A stretch of DNA of 12,648 bases from CAYZEZ01 sp964477295 (GCA_964477295.1 CAYZEZ010000128.1:1-12648), one strand, 5' to 3'; shown: positions 1-8,743, counted from the first letter of the stretch. The notes: generated by a model not told the origin, from the letters alone. Numbers and translations are program-made.

Positions 1-1033
1 TTACAGGAGAGGAGGAGTTGATCCCCATGCCGCCTGCAGTGGAAACGGCAGCATTATTGCAAATTGTATTATTGGTCATGATGGCATCTGAATTGTTCAG
101 ATAGATGCCGCCATATCCTGATCCTGCTTCATTATTGCAAATAATATTCCCTGTCAGTACAGGATAGGAGGTATTGTTATAGATTCCTCCTGCCATCGAA
201 CTGCTATAATTATTTGTAATGATATTGTTGACCGCATATAAGGAGGAGGATTGAGTATATATCCCTCCTCCGTGTGAAGATGCACTATTGTATGAAACTG
301 TATTTCTTATCAGCGTGAATTCTGCGCCACCCCAGAATGCGATGCCGGCTCCGCTGGAGGTTGATGCGTTGTGGCTGATAATATTGTTAACCAGGGTAAT
401 ATGGCCACCCTGTCCGAATACTCCTCCACCGATTAATGCGTTGTTATTCCTGATCAGGCAATCTTCAACAGTGAAATATGCACCATTCGTTCCAATGGCA
501 CCACCATCATCGGCATAATTATCCGTAAAATGACATTGATCTATTACAATCCTGCTAAAATTATCAACCAGGACAGCCCCTCCCCATTTCCCTCTCGATT
601 CAACTTCATCAACAGCTTTGGCATACTGGAATTTACAGCGAACCAACTTAGAGGTATCATTATCATCCATATTTACTGGCCAGTAATTGATAAAGTCAAT
701 TCCACTCCAGCTGCCATCGGGGCCGGTGAGATCATTATAGAATGTTGAGGGGTCATCGGATGTAAACAGGATGGTATCGTTTGTCTCACCAATGGCGATG
801 ATCGTACCTTCAACAAGCAACCTGTAATAACCTGTGAACCTTACCTCCACACCGGGTTCGATGATAAGAGTTTCATCGTCAGGTATGGTAATGTGACCGT
901 TCACAATGAATGGAGAACCTGTTTTCGCCCATGTTCCTGAAACATCTCCACCGTTTACCTGTGTATCTGCTATAAGATTGGCACTCAGAAACAGAAAATA
1001 AAGGAGTGCCCCGAGTTGCATTATTTTCTTCAT
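1..1033 (-). CDS. Secreted right-handed beta-helix protein, C-terminus beyond the left edge (gene A)
   Basis: The frame opens at the ATG at 1031-1033 and stays open to base 1, giving 344 residues with no stop, so the gene continues leftwards. An in-frame TGA three codons upstream fixes the ATG. Residues 1-22 (MKKIMQLGALLYFLF...) form a signal peptide, probably cut after LIA. Residues 44-115 are the N-terminal cap seen in the neighbours (L-IIEPGVEVRF, then a Tyr-rich strand, VEGTI-A-G, and W-GIDF). Residues 169-336 are seven beta-helix coils starting FTDN, IRNN, ISHN, VSYN, ITNN, ICNN, ICNN, spaced 25, 25, 27, 26, 26 and 26 residues, each followed by a GGAI/GGGI-type turn. This is the Asn-ladder pattern of parallel beta-helices and resembles the GGAI/FxxN repeats of chlamydial Pmp proteins. 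No catalytic residue is recognisable. By analogy with its neighbours the missing part should hold beta-sandwich domains and a T9SS tail; that is inference. Probably a cell-surface or released protein. Confidence 0.92.
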   Translation of the reverse strand, partial: MKKIMQLGALLYFLFLSANLIADTQVNGGDVSGTWAKTGSPFIVNGHITIPDDETLIIEPGVEVRFTGYYRLLVEGTIIAIGETNDTILFTSDDPSTFYNDLTGPDGSWSGIDFINYWPVNMDDNDTSKLVRCKFQYAKAVDEVESRGKWGGAVLVDNFSRIVIDQCHFTDNYADDGGAIGTNGAYFTVEDCLIRNNNALIGGGVFGQGGHITLVNNIISHNASTSSGAGIAFWGGAEFTLIRNTVSYNSASSHGGGIYTQSSSLYAVNNIITNNYSSSMAGGIYNNTSYPVLTGNIICNNEAGSGYGGIYLNNSDAIMTNNTICNNAAVSTAGGMGINSSSPV

Positions 1034-1051
1034 GGCTGATCAATTTAAGTT

Positions 1052-1061
1052 ATCACCTCCC
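1052..1061 (-). promoter_or_regulatory. Shine-Dalgarno-like GGGAGGTGAT far from the start of gene A
   Basis: On the minus strand GGGAGGTGAT matches the 16S anti-Shine-Dalgarno almost perfectly but ends 18 bases before the ATG, well beyond the usual 5-9. No start codon at normal distance opens the A frame, since an in-frame TGA lies between. The Bacteroidota rarely rely on such sites, and the other complete genes here have none, so its role is doubtful. Confidence 0.25.
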
Positions 1062-1090
1062 AGCTTACTGGCAGGATTATATGTTATCAA

Positions 1091-1126
1091 TTGCAAGGTG
1101 GTTATCCAGAACCTGACACCAAGCAA
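1091..1126 (-). other. Stem-loop between genes B and A
   Basis: TTGCAAGGTG (1091-1100) and CACCAAGCAA (1117-1126) can form two four-pair helices separated by a symmetric two-base internal loop, closed by a 16-base loop. It starts 11 bases after the stop of gene B and has no U-run after it. It may mark the 3' end of the B transcript or be a processing site in a B-A message. Confidence 0.35.
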
Positions 1127-1136
1127 TCTTAGAAAA

Positions 1137-4100
1137 CTATTCAATAATCAATTTTCCTCTGTATAAACTGTCACCCCGTAATTCAATGATATAGTATCCT
1201 TTCTCCAGGTTATCCCTGTTCAGGACAAACTCCGGTTCATTTACTTCTAATGATCTAACCACCTTTCCGGACAGGTCGATGATATTCAACCGGTATGATT
1301 TATTTTCGGGATTAGTGAACCGGATTGTGGTGGATTCACTGCAAGGGTTCGGGATGATTTTAATATTTCCAAAAGCGTCCGAAGCCCTGATGCCTGATGC
1401 CTGCAGCCTGTTGTCTTCCAGGTTGGATATTGAATGGCTGTAGGGACCTGCCCCGGCTTTGGTCCCGCCGGAAGCATCACATTCTTCCGCCTTGACTCCT
1501 GCAATACGATAATAGTATCTTGTTTCAAGCACGTTCGGATCATTATCTGTATAGGCATCCAGTCCCCCTGAGATCGTATCGAACGGTTCAAGTTCTGTGG
1601 AATCGGTTCCCTTGTAAAGAATATATGAATCAAAACTGATCGGTGTGCCTTCAATCTGGTAAAGTTTCCAGCTCAGGTTGACACCCACATCTGCTCCGTT
1701 ATACTGAAGGAAAAGGGTCTTATGATATTGACTATTGTCAGACTCATTGCCGCATGTGTCCACCGCAGAAATCTTGTAAAGGTATTGCTGCTGTTCGGGT
1801 ACCGCAACCATGTCGACAAACAGGCTCAGAGCGGCTGCCGGTACATTTCCTATTTGGGTGTAAACTCCTGACACATTGGTTTCACGATAGATATTGTAGG
1901 AGTCAATCCCCATGTCCGGGGTATTTTCCCATACCACCATGTTTTTCCCTGACTTCTCGTCGATAGTTACCAGGCAAATCTCCTCGTCTTCGAACGGATA
2001 GGCTACATAAACAGTGTTATCAGTTATTCCGGAGATACAGCCGTTTTCTGAAACCTCCAGGGAAACTGTTTTGTTACCACCTGTTGTCCAGTTAACATCC
2101 AATGGACCCTGTCCTGATCCGGATTGAATCGAGCCTCCATCCAAAGACCAGTTGAAGTTTGCATCACCGGTTGCATTCCCGTTGTAAGCTACCGCGACAA
2201 GTCCGTCAGAACAGACGGCATCCTCGATAGTAAACAGGGAGGTAGGTACCTGGAATATATCAAATGAAACTCTTGTTGTATCTGAGTGACAACCATCCTG
2301 TATCACAGAGAGGCTTACGTTTTTTGATCCAATGGCAGGCCATTCAACAGTCAGTGGTCCCTGGCCGGATCCGGATACAATGGAACCTTCATCCAATTCC
2401 CAGGCATAACTTGCTTCGGGCAATCCTGAACCTGTATAAGTGATCAGGTTTGTTTCATCTTCACATATGGAATCGTCGAGGACGAATGATGAAGCAGGCA
2501 CCGGAAAGACAGTCACCATCTCATCATCTGAATTGACACATCCGTTTACATCTGTTACGGTTACTGAATAAGTATTTGTAGCAGAGACTTTTATGGTCTG
2601 TCCCGTTTCTAAAGTAGACCATAAATATTCGGAAAATCCTGTACCGGCATCGAGGACCAGTGTGTCGCCTTCACAGATTTTATTAGAGTCAGCGAAAGCG
2701 ATGGCAATTACAGGCAGTTCATGATTATAAGTAAGGGTAACGCTGTCCTGCAGGCTGCATGCTTTGCTGTCCTCCAGTGACAGGTAATATTTGCCTTCTT
2801 TAAGTGCTGTGATATCTTCAGTAAATGCACTGAACAGATCAGGCCCGGTCCATGAATAGGAGTAATATGCAGTACCTCCGGTAACCGTCAGGTCGATCTC
2901 ACCATCACTTCCTCCAATGCAATTTATATTGGTTGCTCCAAAAGATACTTCCAGGAGGTCCGGCTCGGTTACTACAGTGGTTCCTTCAGCAGTGAAGCCT
3001 TGTGTATCGGTGACTGTTACTAAATATGTTCCTGCCGTGATATTTACCAGGTCCTCCCTCGTGGAATCATTGGACCAGTCAAATGTAAATGGCGGGAAAC
3101 CGTTTGTCACGATCAGGTCTACTGCTCCGTCCGAAAATCCATTACATGAAACGTTGGTTGGTATGTAGGCTATGGAAATCCCAAGGTCAGCTACCGAATA
3201 CCAGCTCTCATGTCCCTGGACCATATCATCGTCGCCATCTGCTGTTGCGTCGTATGCAGTCACAGCTATCTCTTCGTAAAGTGTCACACCTTCAGGTATC
3301 GTGTAAACAGTATCATTCCCCACGTCAATTACATTTGAATAAGAATAACCGGTGGGTGATCCATAATATATTTTGTATCCGGCAACATCTGTCTCCGGAT
3401 TGGGCTTCCACCTGAGATAGATACCTCCGGGTTTGTATTGTTTGATTACCTGTGCGGGTGGAGTTATCGGGGCAGTGAGGATGAACGCACTTTCCCATGG
3501 ATCATAAAGTACTTCATTAATATCCTGGAAATTATCATAATAATCATGAATTTTAGCTTGTATCTCGCTCTCAACCGCAGTATTCCACCAGTTGCTAACT
3601 GCATTCAGTTCCCATCCTGCCATCTTTGACCAGCCTGAGTTTATTGCAATGTCATAGGGCTTATTATTGATTAAATTGTTATTTAATATATCTGCAACTA
3701 CGCCGACAATTCCTCCGGCGTCATCCGAGTCGAAACCTTCATTATCAATTATGGTATTGTATTCTATTGTCACATCAGTGGATAACCAGGGTGATGCAAT
3801 AAGGGCTCCTCCAACCCTGTGGGGATATGTCGAATTATCCTTACCCCTGGCTGTGTTCATGTAAAAAGTATTGTACGCAATATAAAAAGGACCCCCTCCC
3901 GGATTATCAGAAAGGTTAAAACCTCCGCCGGCATCCCCGCCTGCACCGTTATAGCTTTGGGCGGAATTGTTATAAAATATATTATTTACTACCTGCACCT
4001 TTTCGCTCATCTCCATATAAATTCCACCGGAAGCCCCATAAATGGCCCATGACTGATTTGACAAGAAAAGATTGTTACGGATCCTGATGCTGTCAGAATA

Positions 4101-4616
4101 GGTTACTTTTAATCCGGCCCCTGAACTTTGGTCCTCAGTATAATTATGAATGAAAACACAATGGTCTATGCAGGGTCCGGACAGGTTGGCTGTAACACCC
4201 GGACCGGCATATTCTATAATACAATATTCCAGGATACAGCCAGAGATATAATCCCCGCCGGCATTATATTCAGCATCGGTACTTGCATTATTGAAAGATA
4301 TCCCTGCCCAGTCGCCCGGTGAGGGAGTCCCGCTATTGCTGGTAAATAATATCCTGGCCCCAGGCGTACCCCTGGCAACCAGGATGCCTGCAACCTGGAT
4401 ATAAAAGTCAGCATTAAATTTCACAATAACACCGGGTTCAATAGTAAGGGTTACGCCAGGATTGAGAAGAACTGATGCGGTAACAATATATGGGCTACCC
4501 GCAACATTCCATGTTATATCAGTACTGATTATCCCGCCCACATCGGTTGCATGCAACGCTGAAGGAGAAATTAATATACACAGCACAAGGCTCAGTAATT
4601 TCAAAGTTTTTTTCAT
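1137..4616 (-). CDS. T9SS-secreted beta-helix protein with FN3, SprB and PKD-like domains (gene B)
   Basis: A complete protein of 1159 aa. Residues 1-23 are a signal peptide (cut after ALHA). Residues about 32-110 are the beta-helix cap (LTIEPGVIVKF, DWAGISF) and 125-320 the coils, irregular in length and rich in NN turns. Residues 340-375 (SNWWN...YDPW) look like the closing segment common in such proteins. Then follow an FN3-like domain (388-475), two SprB repeats (487-550 and 562-626), a first PKD/Ig-like domain (633-705), two closely related PKD-like domains (706-789 and 790-873), two FN3-like domains (878-965 and 966-1056), the GPYSHSISN linker (1057-1072) and a T9SS type A sorting domain (1086-1159: IIPNP...DLSGK...LEKGYYIIELRG). 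The tail directs export across the outer membrane by the T9SS. SprB repeats are named after a flavobacterial gliding adhesin, but they also occur in many non-motility proteins. Adhesion is plausible; the ligand is unknown. Upstream of the ATG is an A/T-rich leader without a Shine-Dalgarno, normal for Bacteroidota. Confidence 0.95.
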   Translation of the reverse strand: MKKTLKLLSLVLCILISPSALHATDVGGIISTDITWNVAGSPYIVTASVLLNPGVTLTIEPGVIVKFNADFYIQVAGILVARGTPGARILFTSNSGTPSPGDWAGISFNNASTDAEYNAGGDYISGCILEYCIIEYAGPGVTANLSGPCIDHCVFIHNYTEDQSSGAGLKVTYSDSIRIRNNLFLSNQSWAIYGASGGIYMEMSEKVQVVNNIFYNNSAQSYNGAGGDAGGGFNLSDNPGGGPFYIAYNTFYMNTARGKDNSTYPHRVGGALIASPWLSTDVTIEYNTIIDNEGFDSDDAGGIVGVVADILNNNLINNKPYDIAINSGWSKMAGWELNAVSNWWNTAVESEIQAKIHDYYDNFQDINEVLYDPWESAFILTAPITPPAQVIKQYKPGGIYLRWKPNPETDVAGYKIYYGSPTGYSYSNVIDVGNDTVYTIPEGVTLYEEIAVTAYDATADGDDDMVQGHESWYSVADLGISIAYIPTNVSCNGFSDGAVDLIVTNGFPPFTFDWSNDSTREDLVNITAGTYLVTVTDTQGFTAEGTTVVTEPDLLEVSFGATNINCIGGSDGEIDLTVTGGTAYYSYSWTGPDLFSAFTEDITALKEGKYYLSLEDSKACSLQDSVTLTYNHELPVIAIAFADSNKICEGDTLVLDAGTGFSEYLWSTLETGQTIKVSATNTYSVTVTDVNGCVNSDDEMVTVFPVPASSFVLDDSICEDETNLITYTGSGLPEASYAWELDEGSIVSGSGQGPLTVEWPAIGSKNVSLSVIQDGCHSDTTRVSFDIFQVPTSLFTIEDAVCSDGLVAVAYNGNATGDANFNWSLDGGSIQSGSGQGPLDVNWTTGGNKTVSLEVSENGCISGITDNTVYVAYPFEDEEICLVTIDEKSGKNMVVWENTPDMGIDSYNIYRETNVSGVYTQIGNVPAAALSLFVDMVAVPEQQQYLYKISAVDTCGNESDNSQYHKTLFLQYNGADVGVNLSWKLYQIEGTPISFDSYILYKGTDSTELEPFDTISGGLDAYTDNDPNVLETRYYYRIAGVKAEECDASGGTKAGAGPYSHSISNLEDNRLQASGIRASDAFGNIKIIPNPCSESTTIRFTNPENKSYRLNIIDLSGKVVRSLEVNEPEFVLNRDNLEKGYYIIELRGDSLYRGKLIIE
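1998..2501 (-). repeat. Two tandem 84-residue PKD-like repeats in gene B
   Basis: Residues 706-789 and 790-873 repeat with a fixed spacing of 84 residues (252 bases). GSIVSGSGQGPLTVEW at 744-759 matches GSIQSGSGQGPLDVNW at 828-843, followed in both by G-K-VSL-V---GC. At DNA level the plus-strand segments starting at 2103 and 2355 are clearly alike, which points to a fairly young duplication within the gene. Confidence 0.8.
2739..3158 (-). repeat. Two tandem SprB repeats in gene B
   Basis: Residues 487-550 and 562-626 both follow the SprB pattern: a C-G-SDG-(V/I)DL-VT-G opening, an aromatic -F-W/YSW strand, then an L---AG(T)Y-(L/V)-(V)-D strand. The first copy keeps the classic NITAGTYLVTVTD strand; the second has ALKEGKYYLSLED. 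The repeats take the place occupied by the second beta-helix unit and Ig domains in genes C and D. Confidence 0.75.
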
Positions 4617-4735
4617 TGTATTTAAGGATTTAAATGTACAGATGTTTCATATTCAATTCTTTACGAAATGTTAGATAAGTCTGATCTATCTGACTGAAAT
4701 ACAGCAGGATAAGTTAGAAAATTTATGCGGTTTTA

Positions 4736-4749
4736 TCAAAATATTTTGA
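4736..4749. promoter_or_regulatory. 14-base perfect palindrome upstream of gene B
   Basis: TCAAAATATTTTGA reads the same on both strands and lies about 120 bases upstream of the B start codon. It contains TATTTTG, one base short of the Bacteroidota -7 element TAnnTTTG, but I see no well-placed -33 TTG. It could be an operator or promoter part; A/T-rich palindromes of this length also arise by chance. Confidence 0.2.
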
Positions 4750-4779
4750 CGAACCTGCAATAAACCTCTGCTGATCCGT

Positions 4780-4804
4780 CCGGACGCAATGTCGACCGTT
4801 CCGG
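4780..4804 (-). other. GC-rich stem-loop between genes C and B
   Basis: On the plus strand CCGGACG (4780-4786) faces CGTTCCGG (4797-4804): seven base pairs with one bulge around a 10-base loop. It begins about 26 bases after the stop of gene C. There is no U-run after it in the direction of transcription, so it is not a standard intrinsic terminator; it may act in RNA stability or 3'-end formation. The rest of the 4617-4830 gap is A/T-rich leader of gene B. Confidence 0.4.
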
Positions 4805-4830
4805 CAAATGGTCAGGTTTGAGGGAGCATG

Positions 4831-7800
4831 TTATTCAATGATCAATTTGCTCCTGAACAATTTTTCACCTCGCAATTCAATGGTAAAATACCCTCTCTCC
4901 AGTTTGTCCCTGTAAAGCCTGAACTCCGGAGAATTTACTTCAGCCGACTTTACAATTTTGCCGGAAAGATCGAATATCCTTAACAGGTATGGTTTATTTT
5001 CCGGATTATTAAATCGAATCGTGGAATAATCACTTAATGGATTCGGGATAATTTCAAGTCCCTTAATATCAGGCATGTCTTCGATGCCTGTCGTCTGCAA
5101 CCTGTTGTCTTCAGTGTTTGACAGGGCATGGGAGTAGGGGCCTGCACCGGCTTTCTTGCCATCACCGGTTGCCAGGCAATCTTCCGGCCGCTGGACGGCG
5201 ACCCTGTAATAGTACAGCTCATTTTCCGGGTTCGGATCTGTGTATGCAGTGGTGCTGCTTGCCATGGAATGAATATTTGTGAAATTACTCTCGGTCAGGC
5301 TTCTGTATATATAAAAGGTACCATAAGTGAATCCGTAATAATGATCCCAGGCGAGTTGGGTGGCGCCTGTTGTAAGGTTTGTGGTTGTTAATAAGTGTAT
5401 CGTCTTGTGGGGCTTACAGAGTACAATATCTGATTCAAAGCCTTCGCCATCGAGGGCAGTGATTTTATAGATATAGGCCTGAAGGGTGGGATCTGCATCT
5501 GTGTCAATGAAAATACTCAGTTCACCGGAAGATACATTCCCTATGGGTTCATACTCACCGGCAACAATGCTTTCTCTGAAAACATTGAAAGAGGCAATGG
5601 GGGCAATCCCCTTCTTTTCCCAAACGATTAAGTTTTTCCCGCTTTCTACGTCAACGGTGACCATGCAGATCTGTGGGGCCACAAACAGGGTGATGGCTTC
5701 CGATACTGTCTCCCCGCAAACATTGCCGGCAGAGCAATAATAGATTCCTTCATCTTCATAAGCCATGGCACTGATCCTGTATTCCGGCCTGTCTGCTTCA
5801 GGAATCCATTCCCCGTTTTTCATCCATGAATAAAAGACCGGTTCGGTTCCCCTGCCGTGGATCTCAAGTTTCAGGCTGGCATCTTCTTTTACCCACTGGC
5901 TTTCGGTTTGGAGCAATATTTCCGGGGGAGCATTCACTTCCAGGGTTACATTATTGCTGATCAGCAGCCCGTAGCCATTATAAAGAACACAGATATAATC
6001 TGCTTTATCATCCAGACTTACTGAGTCTAATATCAGGACATTGGTATCAGCATCCAGGATCTCCTCCCCATCCTTTAACCACTGGAAAAGGGCTTTGCCT
6101 TCGACCTCGACTGAGAACTCTACTGTATCGCCCACACATGCGAAGTGGTTATTAGGTTCCCGGATAATATGAACGGGCTCACCCTGGTTCTCAAAGGCTC
6201 CGATATCAATCATCTGCTGGTTATACCTGCGCTTGCCTGCAATATCCTTATCGGGAATTCCCAGGATCTGCTGACTCTCAGGAAATCCTTTGTTAATATT
6301 TGAAGAATAATCTGTAAGGGACCAGTCAGCCGCAAGGGCATCATATCCGGGACCGGCTCCCTGGGTGGGATTTTTAAATACAGGATCGGCATCGATATTT
6401 CCAATGTATTCTCCTTTATAATCCGTAAACCACCAGGGTGTTATACTTTCTCTTCCCCCTTCAATATTGTTATGATAAAAATTAACATCTTCCATGGAGG
6501 CTATAGGGACAAATTTACCTTCTGTGACCGGATTGACGTTGCCCCAGAAAACTGAATTGAATATATCAGGAATGGATTTATATAATACCATACCTCCTCC
6601 CTCCAGGGTGGCCAGATTATTGCATACTGTATTGTTGTAAAACAGGGGTTCTGCATCATCCAGGTATAAACCGCCGCCATTGGAGGCATAATTATTACAG
6701 ATGACATTGTTAACCAGGATAGGATTTGCATAGACTATCCTGATACCTCCGCCAAAAGATAATTCAGTTTTTCGCTTTGCCGTGTTGTTAAAAATATAAT
6801 TGTTTATTATCCTGGGACCTGAGTTGTTACTGATCAGCAATCCCCCTCCCTCATTCATAGCAAAATTCCTGTAAATCAAGTTGTTGTGTATATAGGGATG
6901 CGAAAACATATCAATCTGGATCCCTCCTCCCATAAAGGCCATATTGTATTGGATTGTACAATTGGATATTTCGATATTTGAGAAATACCGGATGCAGACA
7001 GCACCTCCGTGAGGGGCGTCCCAATCTGTCGACATGTTCTTGGCATATTGAATAGTACAATAATGAAGTCTGGATGTATCATTATCATTCATGATCGCAT
7101 TGGCTCCGAACTGGCTGTTATCGAATACAATGCCTCCCCAGCTGCCATCATCGGTTGTATCATTGGCAAAGCCGGTAGTATCCTTCACCGAAAATGTAAT
7201 AGGGAATGTGCCAGATCCGATGGCCTTGATCGTTCCAATCACTTCCAACCTGTAATGGCCCTGGAACTCGACATAAGTCCCCGGCGCAATATTCAGGGTT
7301 ACACTGTCCATAATAACAATATCACTTTCAACTTTTACTGTATCGGCAATCCAGGTAGTGTTTTCTTTAATGGTATCAGAGACGTCAAATGATCCCAGTA
7401 GTTTTTCATAGGCACCAATATCAATAATTCCGTGTGCGATCCTCGGAGTTCCTCTGAGATCGATTTCAATATGAAGTTTGTCCAGGATATTATTATATCC
7501 CATGTTAATGGCCGGACTGGAAGATTCAACTGCAAAGTCGGCATCCAAACCATCGGCTGCCAGTCCTGATTCAAGCGATGGCTTGATAAATTGTGGACCA
7601 TCCGTGATGATATGGGCGGAATGCCCCAGGTAATTGTCAATGCTATCCGTTCCCCCCTCAATGATGCAATTGTAGAAATTAGGAGTAGCGGTTGAACTGG
7701 CGACAACTATCTGGCTGGGAATAAAAGTATCCCAAAAGGTATTGCCCCAGATTATATTATTATAGAAATCAGCATTGCACAGTCCCCAGAAATCTAATCC

Positions 7801-8706
7801 GCCAGCCCATCCGGCGTGGTTATAACAAACAGTGTTGTTATGAAATTCCGGCCAGGATACATCTATTTTGAAAGCCCCGCCTGCTACCTTAGCGTAGTTA
7901 TTAACAATCAGGTTCCCTATGATCCTGTCCCTGGAATTGGTCAGATGGATAGCCCCGCCAAAATTAGTTGCCGAGTTATTACTGAATGTGCAATTTATAA
8001 TTGAGCTTCTGGTATTATCGCATAGTACTGCTCCGCCATTGAAACTTGTATTTTTATAAAACAGGCAATTATAAATAAGTGGTCTTACTTTATAAGTGAC
8101 ATGGATGGCGCCACCTTCAAATGCCGAATTATTAATGAATGAGCAATGAAATATTCCGGGTTCGATATCTCCTTCCATAAAAATTGCTCCGCCTCTTGTC
8201 CGTGAGCTATTATTAGTAAATAAACAATTATTCAGTATTACAAGGCCAAATTGCCTCATTGTAATAGCTCCTCCTGGAAAAACAGCATCTTCAAGGATCG
8301 ATTTGCTGTATTCAAAACGGCAAAACTGGAAAAAGGTAGTATCGGCCTCCCACATGAAATAATCTGAATTGTCTATCTTGATCCCGTTCCATCCGCCGTC
8401 TCCAACAGTCACATCGTGGAATCCGAGGGTGTCATTGACTGTAAAAAAAATTGAGTCCGAAGGGGTTCCCCTGGCTACAATGTTGCCTTTTACATTAATC
8501 TTATAATGACCCTGGAATTCAATTACTGTCCCCGGTTCAATGATAAGGGTTGTGGTATAGTCGATGGTCAAATCTTTTATGATATGAACCGTATCGGACC
8601 AGGTTGTGCTTTCACAGATAGTATCGACGGTAATTTCAGTAACCTGCGAAAATGAATATGCGGTTAGCAGAGTAGAAATCGCGAAAATGGTAATGGTTTT
8701 TTTCAT
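4831..8706 (-). CDS. T9SS-secreted double beta-helix protein with Ig-like and FN3 domains (gene C)
   Basis: A complete protein of 1291 aa. Residues 1-20 are a signal peptide ending SFS before Gln21. Two homologous beta-helix units follow, 22-433 and 436-838. Each starts with a TTW..DTV strand and an EPGT/APGT-EFQGHY cap and closes with IDIGAYE or IDIGAFE, the signature that ends choice-of-anchor Q domains. Coils in unit 1 begin at 163, 190, 216, 241, 267, 293 and 318 (FTNN, FINN, FYKN, FSNN...), each followed by GGAI-like turns; unit 2 uses GGGI/GGGL. Next come two Ig-like domains (845-925 with W876 and YIC; 927-1009 with W961 and DEGIYYC), two FN3-like domains (1012-1097 and 1098-1188), the GPYSHALSN linker (1189-1204) and a T9SS type A tail (1217-1291). 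Probably displayed on or released from the cell surface. No polysaccharide-lyase or hydrolase residues are recognisable, so an enzyme function is not claimed. It is closest to gene D among the neighbours. Confidence 0.95.
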   Translation of the reverse strand: MKKTITIFAISTLLTAYSFSQVTEITVDTICESTTWSDTVHIIKDLTIDYTTTLIIEPGTVIEFQGHYKINVKGNIVARGTPSDSIFFTVNDTLGFHDVTVGDGGWNGIKIDNSDYFMWEADTTFFQFCRFEYSKSILEDAVFPGGAITMRQFGLVILNNCLFTNNSSRTRGGAIFMEGDIEPGIFHCSFINNSAFEGGAIHVTYKVRPLIYNCLFYKNTSFNGGAVLCDNTRSSIINCTFSNNSATNFGGAIHLTNSRDRIIGNLIVNNYAKVAGGAFKIDVSWPEFHNNTVCYNHAGWAGGLDFWGLCNADFYNNIIWGNTFWDTFIPSQIVVASSTATPNFYNCIIEGGTDSIDNYLGHSAHIITDGPQFIKPSLESGLAADGLDADFAVESSSPAINMGYNNILDKLHIEIDLRGTPRIAHGIIDIGAYEKLLGSFDVSDTIKENTTWIADTVKVESDIVIMDSVTLNIAPGTYVEFQGHYRLEVIGTIKAIGSGTFPITFSVKDTTGFANDTTDDGSWGGIVFDNSQFGANAIMNDNDTSRLHYCTIQYAKNMSTDWDAPHGGAVCIRYFSNIEISNCTIQYNMAFMGGGIQIDMFSHPYIHNNLIYRNFAMNEGGGLLISNNSGPRIINNYIFNNTAKRKTELSFGGGIRIVYANPILVNNVICNNYASNGGGLYLDDAEPLFYNNTVCNNLATLEGGGMVLYKSIPDIFNSVFWGNVNPVTEGKFVPIASMEDVNFYHNNIEGGRESITPWWFTDYKGEYIGNIDADPVFKNPTQGAGPGYDALAADWSLTDYSSNINKGFPESQQILGIPDKDIAGKRRYNQQMIDIGAFENQGEPVHIIREPNNHFACVGDTVEFSVEVEGKALFQWLKDGEEILDADTNVLILDSVSLDDKADYICVLYNGYGLLISNNVTLEVNAPPEILLQTESQWVKEDASLKLEIHGRGTEPVFYSWMKNGEWIPEADRPEYRISAMAYEDEGIYYCSAGNVCGETVSEAITLFVAPQICMVTVDVESGKNLIVWEKKGIAPIASFNVFRESIVAGEYEPIGNVSSGELSIFIDTDADPTLQAYIYKITALDGEGFESDIVLCKPHKTIHLLTTTNLTTGATQLAWDHYYGFTYGTFYIYRSLTESNFTNIHSMASSTTAYTDPNPENELYYYRVAVQRPEDCLATGDGKKAGAGPYSHALSNTEDNRLQTTGIEDMPDIKGLEIIPNPLSDYSTIRFNNPENKPYLLRIFDLSGKIVKSAEVNSPEFRLYRDKLERGYFTIELRGEKLFRSKLIIE
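6193..8643 (-). repeat. Internal two-fold duplication of the beta-helix unit in gene C
   Basis: Residues 22-433 (7408-8643) and 436-838 (6193-7401) are two copies of one unit. Shared landmarks in the same order are a TTW..DTV strand, a cap with PGT-(V/I)EFQGHY (residues 59-68 and 476-485, 417 residues apart), DT-GF, DG-W-GI--DNS, six to seven coils and IDIGA(Y/F)E. The copies are well diverged at residue level, so the duplication is not recent. Confidence 0.85.
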
Positions 8707-8743
8707 GACTGGGTTTTTTATTGTGTTTTTCTATAACAAGATA

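Noticed and set aside
51..300. Regularly spaced short repeats about 78 bases apart that suggested a CRISPR or satellite array
   Set aside because: The spacing equals 26 codons and the repeats encode the NN-turn and GGI motifs of successive beta-helix coils. There are no conserved repeat units with unique spacers.
288..748. Two plus-strand open frames (76 and 72 codons) at the left end
   Set aside because: Both are antisense to gene A, whose minus-strand frame is clearly coding with signal peptide, cap and seven regular coils.
3089..3415. Plus-strand open frame of 108 codons
   Set aside because: Antisense to gene B, with biased composition and no domain or signal; a shadow frame.
7009..7392. 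Plus-strand open frame of 127 codons
   Set aside because: It lies wholly inside gene C on the opposite strand, has no recognisable domain, and is one of many such frames over the minus-strand genes.
1137..8706. Enzyme function (pectate lyase or other polysaccharide lyase) for the beta-helix proteins
   Set aside because: The beta-helix fold is shared with such enzymes, but I see no catalytic Lys/Arg or calcium-binding Asp cluster of those families; the coils are dominated by Asn and Gly turns typical of structural or adhesive helices.
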